A stretch of 38,159 bases of DNA from Candidatus Moranbacteria bacterium RIFOXYB1_FULL_43_19 (GTDB lineage: Bacteria > Patescibacteriota > Minisyncoccia > Moranbacterales > UBA11712): NCBI GenBank assembly GCA_001784875.1, contig MFSH01000016.1:16746-54904 (forward strand). The letters run 5' to 3'. The first letter of the stretch is position 1, and the number at the start of each line of letters is the position of its first letter. The notes under the pieces were generated by a model. The model was given only the letters and a program-made list of their open reading frames with translations. It did no database searches and was not told the DNA's origin. Position numbers and translations under genes: made by a program. Below are positions 9,179 through 15,581 of the stretch, piece by piece.

Positions 9179-9595
9179 ATGAAAACCAAATTTATTTTTC
9201 TATTTATAACTTCTTTTTTTTCATTGGCCGTTTTGTTTGTCCTGAGCAAAATTGCTTTTGCGGATGATGCGAGCGGAGCTCTTGTCCCCTGCACCGACAA
9301 TTGCAATCTTTGCGATATTATTTTAGGCATCAAGAGAATTTTCGGTTATCTCGGTACTCTTCTGGTTATCGTCGCAACTCTTTTCATAATTATTGCCGGA
9401 ATCGCCTATATGGTTTCCGGCGGGAGCAAGAATTTGATGGAATGGGCAAAAAAGGCGCTGATGTATGCTTTGATCGGATTCGTGCTCTATCTGGCTTCCT
9501 GGATGATTGTCAGCTCGATTCTCTCGGCTATGGGATACAATAGAACCGGGTGGTCAACATTCGATTGCGAAACTAGTTCCGGATCTGGTGAATAA
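9179..9595 (+). CDS. pilin-like two-helix protein (TrbC/VirB2 type), Cys-motif subtype
   Basis: 138 residues. Signal peptide with likely cut after AFA-28, then a short segment with CTDNCNLC (C38, C42, C45), then two helices at about 56-77 and 92-113 joined by a polar loop VSGGSKNLMEWAKKA. This two-helix layout with a GGSK/AGDK loop is that of VirB2/TrbC pilins of type IV secretion and of the pilin-like proteins frequent in Patescibacteria. It follows the lipoprotein gene by 6 bases, so they are co-transcribed. The Cys motif is shared with the next protein and may form disulphides outside the cell. Confidence 0.75.
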   Translation: MKTKFIFLFITSFFSLAVLFVLSKIAFADDASGALVPCTDNCNLCDIILGIKRIFGYLGTLLVIVATLFIIIAGIAYMVSGGSKNLMEWAKKALMYALIGFVLYLASWMIVSSILSAMGYNRTGWSTFDCETSSGSGE

Positions 9596-9617
9596 AGAAA
9601 GAACAGAATAGATTCGG

Positions 9618-9633
9618 GGTTTCGCGTGAAACA
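9618..9633. promoter_or_regulatory. parS-like 16-mer
   Basis: GGTTTCGCGTGAAACA differs from the conserved ParB site TGTTTCACGTGAAACA at two positions. It overlaps the candidate GTG start of the next gene. Confidence 0.4.
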
Positions 9634-10630
9634 AAAAGAAAAGATGAAACAAAAATCACATTTCAAATCCGTTATTGTTTTCGCGATTGTTCTTTTGACA
9701 ATAATAATTTTTTTGCCGGGTGCAATCGTTCACGCCGATGACGACAGCACCGGCGGTTTGGTTCCCTGCAACAATAAATGCACCCTCTGCCACATTCTGG
9801 TGGGGCTTCAGAACATCTTTAAATATCTCATGGGTCTGCTTTTTGTCGCCACGATGTTTTTTGTCACTCTGAACGGTGCGCTGATGATGGTCTCGGCGGG
9901 AAGCAAAAAAATTCTCGAACAGGTGAAAACTGCCCTCAACTATTGCCTTAAAGGTTTTCTTCTTTTTCTCATCTGCTGGGTCATCATAACTGGCATCATG
10001 AGAACTCTGGGATACAAACAGCTCAACAATTGGTGGGAATTTGAATGTGATACGACACAAGTTGAACCTCCAGTTCAGCCCCCGACTCCATCTCCAGCAG
10101 AGAGAAAATGCGCGGACATGGGCGGCATCTGCCGAATCTGGAATACTTCGATGGAAGGGCAATCAAAATGTGAGGAAGAGGAGCAGCCGTGGGGGCAATA
10201 TAAATGCGAAAATTCGGGCGAGGTTTGTTGCGTGAAAAAGACAAGCTGGGATTGCGCTGACGCTGCGGCGGCGGCACAAAAAGTAATCAAAACTTATATG
10301 GACACACAGGTCGGATTAAAATACGGCGGTGACGTGCATTGTTGGTCAACGACAAATGCGGCCTATACGCTCTCTGGGTTGCCAGGTATAGGCAATCTGA
10401 AGTGGGAACCTTGGGATGGAAATGAAGACTCCATTAAACCAGGCGACGTAATGCAGACGAGCAAGCATACATTCCTTGTTTTATACAACGGTGCGACATC
10501 CAGCGCACCTCCAAATGGATATATCGGAGTTAATCGTGATGGCCTAAACTACAATATTAAAAGAGCAAAAAGAGAAGGTACCCCGCTCAGAATAATCCAT
10601 ATTGCAGACGTGGTTTGCAAGAACAAATAG
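9626..10630 (+). CDS. pilin-like domain fused to a cysteine-peptidase-like (NlpC/P60-type) domain
   Basis: 334 residues from a GTG at 9626; an ATG at 9644 (6 residues later) is equally possible. Residues 14-37 are a signal/anchor ending VHA; CNNKCTLC (48-55) repeats the Cys motif of the previous protein; two helices at about 64-85 and 104-125 flank the loop SAGSKK. A Pro-rich linker (145-158) and a Cys-rich segment (162-210) lead to a C-terminal domain with KYGGDVHCWSTTNAAYTLSG (Cys239) and KPGDVMQTSKHTFLVLYNG (His281), the Cys/His layout of NlpC/P60 or related papain-fold enzymes. I infer a wall-cutting or amidase role tied to the pilin-like machinery; the enzyme call rests on these motifs only. 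Confidence 0.65.
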   Translation: MKQKEKMKQKSHFKSVIVFAIVLLTIIIFLPGAIVHADDDSTGGLVPCNNKCTLCHILVGLQNIFKYLMGLLFVATMFFVTLNGALMMVSAGSKKILEQVKTALNYCLKGFLLFLICWVIITGIMRTLGYKQLNNWWEFECDTTQVEPPVQPPTPSPAERKCADMGGICRIWNTSMEGQSKCEEEEQPWGQYKCENSGEVCCVKKTSWDCADAAAAAQKVIKTYMDTQVGLKYGGDVHCWSTTNAAYTLSGLPGIGNLKWEPWDGNEDSIKPGDVMQTSKHTFLVLYNGATSSAPPNGYIGVNRDGLNYNIKRAKREGTPLRIIHIADVVCKNK

Positions 10631-10650
10631 TGTTAACGTAGAATAAGCTC

Positions 10651-11385
10651 ATGTCTCTCAAAAAAATTTTTATCGCTACCGTAATCGTTGTGATCATTTT
10701 CATTTCAGCGGCCATGCTTTTTATCTTGCCTCAAAAGGAAAAAAATATTTCGCAAGAACAGCCCGAAAAGCAATCCAGCTCCACTCCAGTTTCTCTTCCC
10801 TCCGAAACAGAATCTTCAATGAATCAGAAGAATGTCGAATTGACTCAAAAAATATTTGAAAATATCACCCAGGAAAAGATTTCCGACAAAACAAAAAAAG
10901 AAGGATCAAGAAGGATCAATTTTGAAGATCAAAAAGGGATTCCAATTCCTCTCTCTGATTTTGAAAAATCGCTTGGCGTCGAAATAGACCCCAAACTTCA
11001 GGAATATTTGAGTAATGGCTATCAGATATTCTATTGTCCGGGGCCAGGCGAAGAAAAGGAACTTGGCGTGTTTCTGGAATATAATATGAAGAAAATTTAC
11101 AGGGGGTTCACTTATGATGTTTTGGATACAATGAAGGTTTGGGAAGATACAATTCTTCCTAATCTTAACACGGTTTTGTTTCCCGATATTGATTTCAATG
11201 AAGACAGTTTGAATCAAAAAATCGAGTTTCGGGATGGAAAATACAGATATGCCGAAATAAATCTTCCCGGCGGAGAAAAAGGGTCAATCAACTATGACGC
11301 TATTGAATATGGGATTATTGTATCCGTCTCCCCGTCTTGTCTTGATAAGGTGCATCCATATTACGAGTCCGTAGAGCCCTACTAA
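10651..11385 (+). CDS. membrane-anchored protein of unknown function
   Basis: 244 residues. One N-terminal helix at about 6-27, a disordered Q/S/P/E-rich linker (30-60), then a soluble domain of about 170 residues with no family I recognise. Two cysteines, in FYCPGPGEE and SPSCLDK, could form a disulphide outside the cell. Position 20 bases after the pilin-peptidase fusion and 26 bases before another pilin-like gene puts it in the same transcript, so it is probably a surface accessory of that locus. Confidence 0.65.
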   Translation: MSLKKIFIATVIVVIIFISAAMLFILPQKEKNISQEQPEKQSSSTPVSLPSETESSMNQKNVELTQKIFENITQEKISDKTKKEGSRRINFEDQKGIPIPLSDFEKSLGVEIDPKLQEYLSNGYQIFYCPGPGEEKELGVFLEYNMKKIYRGFTYDVLDTMKVWEDTILPNLNTVLFPDIDFNEDSLNQKIEFRDGKYRYAEINLPGGEKGSINYDAIEYGIIVSVSPSCLDKVHPYYESVEPY

Positions 11386-11411
11386 TAAATATTTAATCTA
11401 GTCCAAAAAAA

Positions 11412-11996
11412 ATGAAAAAAATCATACTTCCCCTCGCCATTCTCTTGGCAATATTTTTTCTCCAAGCCGGGTCGGCTTTGGCGGCTAACGTGAGTTTTGG
11501 AAATCCGCTGAATGCCAGCGATCTCTCGACCGTTCTCACGAACATCATGTCGTACCTCAAGAAAATCGCCGGATCAATTGCCCTCATCTTTATCATTCTC
11601 GGCGGGATTATGTATATGGTATCGGCCGGAGACAAGGAAAGGATGGAAAAAGCCAAAAACACGCTCATCTACGCCCTGGCCGGTTTTGCCATCGTGGTGG
11701 CTTCTTCCTCCTTCACCTCTGAAATCCAAAATGCCCTTGGAGGAGGGGCAACGTCTACTAGCGGAGCCACTCTTGCCCAAATTGCCCTCAACGTTGTGAA
11801 ACTTCTTTTGTCAATCGTGGGATCTCTTGCTATAATAAGCATAGTGATTGGCGCCATTTGGATGTTCACCGCTGCCGGAGATAAGGAAAGGTATGAACTG
11901 GGAAAAAAGACCGTGATTTATTCCATAGTCGGAGTGACAATTGTTTTGAGCGCCATAATCGTTCTCAACCAAGTCAAGACTTTGGTTGGGGGATGA
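11412..11996 (+). CDS. pilin-like protein with a tandem duplicated two-helix unit
   Basis: 194 residues. Signal peptide (about 1-24, ending ALA), then two copies of the same module. Copy one: helix, IMYMVSAGDKERMEKAKNT, helix. Copy two: helix, IWMFTAAGDKERYELGKKT, helix. The matching loops (AGDKER) show an internal duplication, giving four helices in the mature protein. TrbC/VirB2-like by layout (Mbov_0395 pilin-like group is the closest type I know). Fourth gene of the cluster; starts 26 bases after the previous stop. Confidence 0.78.
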   Translation: MKKIILPLAILLAIFFLQAGSALAANVSFGNPLNASDLSTVLTNIMSYLKKIAGSIALIFIILGGIMYMVSAGDKERMEKAKNTLIYALAGFAIVVASSSFTSEIQNALGGGATSTSGATLAQIALNVVKLLLSIVGSLAIISIVIGAIWMFTAAGDKERYELGKKTVIYSIVGVTIVLSAIIVLNQVKTLVGG

Positions 11997-12054
11997 TTAT
12001 TCGAAAGACGGATAATATAAATATAAAATCTTCAGTAGTAAAGGAGGTGAATAA

Positions 12055-12411
12055 ATGAAAAAGAAAATACAATCCATCGGAAGAAAAATTTGGGCAGTGG
12101 CTTTTCTCTTTCCACTGGTTGCGCTGGCTCAATGGACAAAGCCGGGAAGCACGAATTTACCCACTGGATCAGTTTTCAACATCATTAAGAATGTCATGAA
12201 CTGGCTTTTGGGAATTTTGGGATTTGTGGCTGTCATCGGTTTTGTGATAAGCGGAATTATGTTTCTTATTTCAGCTGGCGATGAAGACCGGCAAAAAACT
12301 GCCAAAAAAGCCATGTATTATTCAATCACGGGCGTTATCGTGGGGCTGGTTGGTTATGTAGTCCTGGTAGCGGTTGAGGCCATGTTGCAAGGGTCATCAA
12401 CGACGTTCTAG
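12055..12411 (+). CDS. pilin-like two-helix protein (TrbC/VirB2 type)
   Basis: 118 residues. Signal peptide ending ALA at about 24, then two helices near 47-67 and 80-101 with the loop ISAGDEDRQKTAKKA. It has the clearest ribosome-binding site in the window, AAAGGAGGTG seven bases before the ATG, which suggests strong expression, fitting a major structural subunit. A terminator-like hairpin follows at 12447. It is about 45% identical by eye to the next pilin-like protein, with the same spacing, so the two are paralogues. Confidence 0.8.
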   Translation: MKKKIQSIGRKIWAVAFLFPLVALAQWTKPGSTNLPTGSVFNIIKNVMNWLLGILGFVAVIGFVISGIMFLISAGDEDRQKTAKKAMYYSITGVIVGLVGYVVLVAVEAMLQGSSTTF

Positions 12412-12446
12412 CTGGTGCAAAAAAATCTTTTCGAAAAGTTTTTTAG

Positions 12447-12479
12447 GCGGCTTCGCTTCAGGTGAAGTCGCTTTTGCTT
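12447..12479 (+). terminator. intrinsic terminator after the 12055 pilin-like gene
   Basis: GCGGCTTC (12447-12454) pairs with GAAGTCGC (12464-12471), followed by TTTTGCTT. A second short palindrome, CTTTTCGAAAAG with a T run, lies just before it at 12428-12446. Confidence 0.6.
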
Positions 12480-12501
12480 AGGAAGATTCGCCTTTTCCCT
12501 A

Positions 12502-12530
12502 TTGCTCTCTCGGCCGGGAAAAGTTATAAT
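12502..12530 (+). promoter_or_regulatory. sigma70-type promoter for the last pilin-like gene
   Basis: TTGCTC (12502-12507), 17-base spacer, TATAAT (12525-12530), giving a transcript start near 12537. It shows that the TTG at 12502 cannot be the start of the following gene. Confidence 0.75.
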
Positions 12531-12561
12531 AGGAGCAATCCTAAATATCTTTCAAGAAAAA

Positions 12562-12930
12562 ATGAAAAAAACAAAAAAAATATTGTCAGTGGCGCCGCTT
12601 TCGGTTTCTTTGGCAATCATTGTTCTTCCAAGCATCATCTTTGCCGAAGGCGTGGTCATTCCTTCCGATACCGGCCTTCCCCAAGGCAGCGATCTGAAAA
12701 CGGTGGTTGAGAATTTCATGAAATGGCTTCTTATGATATTTGGCTTTTTGGCAATAATCGCCTTTATTATTAGCGGAATAATGTATCTTACTTCAGGCGG
12801 TGACAAAGAAAGGGCGGAAACCGCTAAAAAGGCCATGAACTATGCTATCATTGGCGTGGTTGTAGGTTTGGCAGGTTATGTTATTATCCAAGCTGTTGAA
12901 AACATGCTAAAGGGCGGATCAAACTTTTAG
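12562..12930 (+). CDS. pilin-like two-helix protein (TrbC/VirB2 type)
   Basis: 122 residues from the ATG at 12562; the longer frame from 12502 would begin inside the promoter. Lys-rich N-terminus and signal peptide ending in FAEG near 29, then two helices at about 50-72 and 87-109 with the loop TSGGDKERAETAKKA. Paralogue of the 12055 protein but with its own promoter and a terminator after it (12965), so it can be expressed alone. Sub-cellular place: membrane, with a possible pilus or secretion role by family. Confidence 0.8.
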   Translation: MKKTKKILSVAPLSVSLAIIVLPSIIFAEGVVIPSDTGLPQGSDLKTVVENFMKWLLMIFGFLAIIAFIISGIMYLTSGGDKERAETAKKAMNYAIIGVVVGLAGYVIIQAVENMLKGGSNF

Positions 12931-12964
12931 CGATAGAATGTCTAAATTACTTTATATTCTCTTT

Positions 12965-12992
12965 GCGCGAGGCTTTCTGCTTTGCGCTTTTT
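12965..12992 (+). terminator. intrinsic terminator after the last pilin-like gene
   Basis: GCGCGAGG (12965-12972) pairs with CTTTGCGC (12980-12987, two G-U pairs), followed by TTTTT. Confidence 0.65.
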
Positions 12993-12999
12993 GAAGCTT

Positions 13000-13070
13000 G
13001 CCCGGTAGTGAAAATTTGACTGGCCTTTGGCCGATGCCGACGAAGTCGGGTCAAATTTCTACTATCGGGC
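13000..13070. repeat. cruciform element: 21-base arms with two inner hairpins
   Basis: 13000-13020 pairs with 13050-13070 over 20 of 21 positions (two G-U). Between them lie GGCC-TTT-GGCC (13022-13032) and CCGAC-GAA-GTCGG (13037-13049). The three-stem shape is the same as the in-frame element in the pseudouridine synthase gene at 13472-13525. Confidence 0.75.
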
Positions 13071-13123
13071 TTGATTATAAAAGAAGCGGGAGTTATTATA
13101 ATAAGCGCTCTATTGATGGCAGA

Positions 13124-13251
13124 TTTACCCCGCACCATTTTGGGTGAGTGGCGGAACTGGCATACGCGCATGGCTTAGGACCATGTGGGGAAACCCGTGG
13201 AGGTTCGACTCCTCTCTCACCCAAATAATTAAATCAAAAAATGGTGCGGGG
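13124..13251. repeat. long-arm ACCCCG element carrying tRNA-Leu(UAG)
   Basis: Left arm TTTACCCCGCACCATTTT (13124-13141), right arm AAAAATGGTGCGGGG (13237-13251). The arms pair over ACCCCGCACCATTTT except at the outermost base. The cargo is a complete tRNA gene. It lies in the D-loop position of an outer tRNA-Leu. Confidence 0.7.
13142..13223 (+). tRNA. tRNA-Leu(UAG)
   Basis: Acceptor GGGTGAG/CTCACCC, anticodon stem CATGG/CCATG with loop CTTAGGA (anticodon TAG), long variable arm, T-arm GGAGG-TTCGACT-CCTCT. Discriminator A; no encoded CCA. Confidence 0.93.
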
Positions 13252-13260
13252 CACACCAGC

Positions 13261-13297
13261 CCCCGCGCTATGCGCTCCGCGGCAAGTGCGGGGTAAA
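13261..13297. repeat. short ACCCCG element at a tRNA anticodon stem edge
   Basis: CCCCGCG...GTGCGGGGTAAA, 37 bases. Its reverse complement shares CCCCGCACTTGCCG and GCATAG with the element at 15110-15144. Confidence 0.65.
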
Positions 13298-13329
13298 CTA
13301 AGGAGCTAGCGCCGTAAGGAATGAGGGTT

Positions 13330-13367
13330 TTTACCCCGTAGTTAACGCGTAGCGTTATACTTCGGGG
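13330..13367. repeat. short ACCCCG element in a tRNA T-loop
   Basis: TTTACCCCGTAG, inner hairpin AACGC-GTA-GCGTT, CTTCGGGG; 38 bases. It splits the T-loop as GAGGG-TT/CGACT-CCCTC. Confidence 0.7.
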
Positions 13368-13387
13368 CGACTCCCTCCCTGCCCACA

Positions 13388-14152
13388 ATGAAAATAATTT
13401 TTCAAGGCCAAAATTTTATTGTCATCGACAAACCAGCTGGACTAGTTATCCATTCCGGAGTGGGAATTTATCCTGTTAAATCCCCGACGCAAGGTCGGGG
13501 TGCGCAAGGGGCGCAATTTAACAGGGCAGGTGAAAAAACTCTGGTTGATTTTTTGGTTGAGAAATTTCCGGAAATAAAAAATGTCGGAGACGATAGAGTA
13601 AATCGTCCTGGGATTGTCCACCGCCTCGACAAAGAAACTTCGGGCGTGATGGTTGTCGCGCGCCATCAAAAATCTTTTAAATATCTCAAAAATCTTTTCA
13701 AGAACCATAAAGTCGAAAAAAAATATCTGGCGCTGGTCCATGGAAAATTAAAAAATAAGGAAGGAAAGATCGAAGGCGAAATGGGCCGGTCGAAAAGGGA
13801 TTTTCGGCGTCAGTCCCTTGTCAGGGGGAAAATAAATGTGAGGAAGGAAAGATATTCCCTGACATATTATAAAGTTTTGGAAGAAGACAAGGATTATTCC
13901 CTTCTTGAAGTTTTTCCAAAAACTGGCCGGACACATCAAATCCGAGTCCATCTTCACTCCATCGGCCATCCGGTCGTGGGAGACAAAAAATATTCTTTCA
14001 AAAAATACAAGCGCCAAGAATATCCGAGAATGTTTCTTCACGCGAATGAAATAGAATTTTCTGACCGGGAAGGAAAAAAAATGAGATTTGTTTCTCCTTC
14101 TCCAAAAGAAATGAAAGAGCAGCTGAGCGGGGTTGACGGCGGAGGAAAATAA
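13388..14152 (+). CDS. RluA-family pseudouridine synthase
   Basis: 254 residues. Converts uridine to pseudouridine in rRNA or tRNA. IDKPAGLVIHSG at 13-24, the catalytic motif HRLDKETSG at 78-86 with Asp81, RTHQIRVHLHSIGHPVVGDKKY near 184-205: all family hallmarks, closest in type to RluD. There is no N-terminal S4 domain, so target specificity (RluD versus other RluA types) cannot be told. Residues 29-46 are encoded by a 54-base palindromic element inserted in frame in a loop that varies in the family. The ATG lies three bases after the 3' end of an interrupted tRNA-Leu, with no clear ribosome site. Confidence 0.92.
   Translation: MKIIFQGQNFIVIDKPAGLVIHSGVGIYPVKSPTQGRGAQGAQFNRAGEKTLVDFLVEKFPEIKNVGDDRVNRPGIVHRLDKETSGVMVVARHQKSFKYLKNLFKNHKVEKKYLALVHGKLKNKEGKIEGEMGRSKRDFRRQSLVRGKINVRKERYSLTYYKVLEEDKDYSLLEVFPKTGRTHQIRVHLHSIGHPVVGDKKYSFKKYKRQEYPRMFLHANEIEFSDREGKKMRFVSPSPKEMKEQLSGVDGGGK
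13472..13525. repeat. in-frame palindromic element inside the pseudouridine synthase gene
   Basis: Arms CCTGTTAAAT (13472-13481) and ATTTAACAGG (13516-13525) enclose hairpins CCCCGAC/GTCGGGG (13482-13500) and TGCGC/GCGCA (13501-13515). Exactly 54 bases, 18 codons. The string TATCCTGTTAAA recurs at 38111-38122. Confidence 0.8.
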
Positions 14153-14190
14153 TTATATGATATACTGGCTTGTAAGAAGCGGTTTTTTTA

Positions 14191-14275
14191 TTTACCCCGT
14201 ACCACAACATTTTTATAAATCTCAAATCAGTTGTACAATTATAATGTATAATGTTGATATTGTGGTGCGGGGTTT
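14191..14275. repeat. long-arm ACCCCG element enclosing promoter-like DNA before rplS
   Basis: Left arm TTTACCCCGTACCACAA (14191-14207), right arm TTGTGGTGCGGGG with TTTA (14260-14276). The 52-base centre is AT-rich and has two TATAAT boxes (14240-14245, 14247-14252) without a convincing -35. The element ends 11 bases before the rplS ATG, so it may supply its promoter. Confidence 0.65.
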
Positions 14276-14286
14276 AATCTACTACT

Positions 14287-14757
14287 ATGAAGAAGGTGAT
14301 GGAATACAACCAAAAAGTGCGATCTTCAAGAAAAATGCCGGAACTCCGGTCCGGAGATATCGTGAAAGTGCACAGAAAAGTAAAGGAGGGAGAAAAAGAG
14401 AGAACCCAGGTGTTTGAAGGAATCGTAATCTCCATAAAAGGAAAGCAAAGTTCTTCTCCAATGATCACGGTGAGGAAAGTTTCTTTTGGGGTGGGAGTGG
14501 AGATCACTGTGCCGGTTTTTTCACCGCTGGTGGAAAAAATTGAAGTCGCGAAACGTGCCAAAACAAGGCAATCAAAGCTATATTATCTCCGGCGCAAAGA
14601 CTTCAAACTCTCGAAGCTTAAGATGAAAGAGTTGGATAAATTTGTGGCAGAAGAAGAGGAAGGGAAAGTTGAAGCGGCACCTGAAGAAAGTGCCGAGCTT
14701 CAATCAAATCCAGAAAAACAAGAAAAAACTGAAAAAGTGGAGCAAAAAAGCGAATAG
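14287..14757 (+). CDS. rplS: 50S ribosomal protein L19
   Basis: 156 residues. L19 lies at the 30S-50S interface. Core at about 17-118: PELRSGDIVKVHRKVKEG, RTQVFEGIVISIKGK, SFGVGVEITVPVFSPLVEKI and KLYYLRRKDFK match the family closely. The tail from about 119 is an acidic/lysine extension (EEEEGKVEAAPEES...) not found in E. coli L19 (115 residues), in line with the extended tails of other proteins here. The ATG at 14287 has no clear Shine-Dalgarno; transcription may start within the preceding inverted repeat. No rimM or trmD adjoins it. Confidence 0.95.
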   Translation: MKKVMEYNQKVRSSRKMPELRSGDIVKVHRKVKEGEKERTQVFEGIVISIKGKQSSSPMITVRKVSFGVGVEITVPVFSPLVEKIEVAKRAKTRQSKLYYLRRKDFKLSKLKMKELDKFVAEEEEGKVEAAPEESAELQSNPEKQEKTEKVEQKSE

Positions 14758-14800
14758 ATTATTATAAAAAATTTCTTGCCGTGGTGCCGGAACTGGTAGA

Positions 14801-14834
14801 CCCCGCAAAATTTCGCTACGCGAAATAAACGGGG
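14801..14834. repeat. short ACCCCG element in a tRNA D-loop
   Basis: CCCCGCAAA, inner hairpin ATTTCG-CTACG-CGAAAT, AAACGGGG; directly after GGTAGA of the outer tRNA-Leu. Confidence 0.65.
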
Positions 14835-14890
14835 CAGGCAGGCCAGCTGTTGCCATAAACATGCAGGCGTGGTGGAACCTGGTAGATTCA

Positions 14891-15024
14891 TCCCAGCACC
14901 AATTCTTTTGATTTATTTTAATGGGGATATGGTGGAATTGGCATACACACACGCTTGAGGGGCGTGGCTCGTCAGAGCGTGAGAGTTCGAGTCTCTCTAT
15001 CCCCACAAAAGAATTGGTGCGGGA
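14891..15024. repeat. long-arm ACCCCG-type element carrying tRNA-Leu(GAG)
   Basis: Left arm TCCCAGCACCAATTCTTTT (14891-14909) pairs with AAAAGAATTGGTGCGGGA (15007-15024), 18 base pairs with a one-base bulge, around a complete tRNA. Confidence 0.8.
14923..15005 (+). tRNA. tRNA-Leu(GAG), inner copy
   Basis: Acceptor GGGGATA/TATCCCC, anticodon stem CACGC/GCGTG with loop TTGAGGG (anticodon GAG at 14957-14959), long variable arm, T-loop TTCGAGT. Discriminator A, no CCA. Confidence 0.93.
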
Positions 15025-15109
15025 CAGGCGCAAGCTTGAGGGGCTTGTGAGCACTAGCTCGTGGAGGTTCAAATCCTCTCGCCTGCACCAGAAAAAGTGG
15101 GAGGGAGTT

Positions 15110-15144
15110 TTTACCCCGCACTTGCCGAAGGCATAGTTGCGGGG
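15110..15144. repeat. short ACCCCG element in a tRNA T-loop
   Basis: TTTACCCCGCACT, TGCC-GAA-GGCA hairpin, AGTTGCGGGG; 35 bases, between TT and CGAGT of a T-loop, the same point as the element at 13330-13367. Confidence 0.75.
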
Positions 15145-15201
15145 CGAGTCTCCCCCACGGCACTCGGATAGCTATGTATCTCAGTTTATCTGCCCATTTC
15201 T

Positions 15202-15275
15202 GGGCGCGTAGCTCAGTTGGTTAGAGCATCTGTCTTACAAACAGAGGGTCAGAGGTTCGAGTCCTCTCGCGCCCA
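15202..15275 (+). tRNA. tRNA-Val(UAC)
   Basis: Acceptor GGGCGCG/CGCGCCC, D-arm GCTC/GAGC, anticodon stem TCTGT/ACAGA with loop CTTACAA, T-arm AGAGG-TTCGAGT-CCTCT. Uninterrupted. No encoded CCA. Confidence 0.95.
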
Positions 15276-15405
15276 ATACATGAAATATCGAGGGTTCGTC
15301 AGGTCTTCGACCTGACGCCCAGTTGGATGACTAGGTGAGTCTCCGCCAAAGGCGGAAAAGCTCTTGTGCCCACATTTTGATAATTTGAGTAACAAAATAA
15401 TTTTT
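15276..15405. repeat. intergenic hairpins between tRNA-Val and the tRNA-Phe nest
   Basis: Contains a perfect hairpin CGTCAGGTC-TTC-GACCTGACG (15297-15317) and a CCGCC-AAA-GGCGG hairpin (15343-15355). Strings such as GAGGGTTCG, CAGTTGGATGAC and GTGCCCACA look like tRNA fragments, but no acceptor pair can be found, so no gene is called. Confidence 0.45.
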
Positions 15406-15423
15406 GCCGGGCTAGGCTCAGTC

Positions 15424-15440
15424 CCGCCGGAGGCGGATAA
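15424..15440. repeat. CCGCC-GGA-GGCGG hairpin in the outer tRNA-Phe D-loop
   Basis: Same hairpin type as in the S1 gene (3547-3574) and at 15343 and 30222; followed by ATAAAG, reminiscent of the YAAR end of ACCCCG elements. Confidence 0.55.
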
Positions 15441-15455
15441 AGTCCGAGCAGAAGA

Positions 15456-15573
<118 letters not shown>

Positions 15574-15581
15574 CTGAAAAT

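Larger units (their letters stand above)
13118..13385 (+). pseudogene. interrupted tRNA-Leu (loop CTAAGGA, anticodon AAG), three insertions
   Basis: Pieces read in order: GGCAGA (13118-13123, D-loop), CACACCAGC (13252-13260), CTAAGGA loop plus GCTAG stem and variable arm to GAGGGTT (13298-13329), then CGACT, CCCTC and CCTGCCC plus A (13368-13385). Between them sit an element carrying tRNA-Leu(UAG), a short element at the anticodon stem edge, and a short element in the T-loop between positions 55 and 56. The T-stem GAGGG/CCCTC and most of the anticodon stem pair. The 5' acceptor strand (expected GGGCAGG) is not found, so this copy is probably broken. Calling it Leu relies on similarity to standard bacterial tRNA-Leu. 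Confidence 0.5.
14863..15090 (+). tRNA. tRNA-Leu(GAG) interrupted in the D-loop, encoded CCA
   Basis: Exon 1 14863-14886 (acceptor GCAGGCG, D-arm to GGTAGA). Exon 2 15025-15090: anticodon stem CAAGC/GCTTG with loop TTGAGGG (anticodon GAG), variable arm, T-arm GGAGG-TTCAAAT-CCTCT, acceptor CGCCTGC, ACCA. Joined, the two give a normal tRNA-Leu. The 138-base insert (14887-15024) carries another tRNA-Leu(GAG). The insert ends are ambiguous by one A. Whether the precursor is processed is unknown; if not, this is a pseudogene. Confidence 0.6.
14778..15162 (+). pseudogene. outer interrupted tRNA-Leu-like gene
   Basis: 5' part: acceptor GCCGTGG (14778-14784) and D-arm to GGTAGA (14800). 3' part: GGGAGTT (15103-15109) and CGAGTCTCCCCCACGGCA (15145-15162), whose CCACGGC pairs perfectly with the 5' acceptor. 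A short element splits the D-loop (14801-14834), another splits the T-loop between 55 and 56 (15110-15144), and a whole nested tRNA-Leu lies between. The sequence after the D-arm (about 14835-14860) does not give a convincing anticodon arm, so this copy is probably non-functional. Confidence 0.55.

Noticed and set aside
12502-12561. Longer form of the last pilin-like protein from a TTG
   Set aside because: The TTG is the -35 box of a good promoter, so it is not in the transcript.
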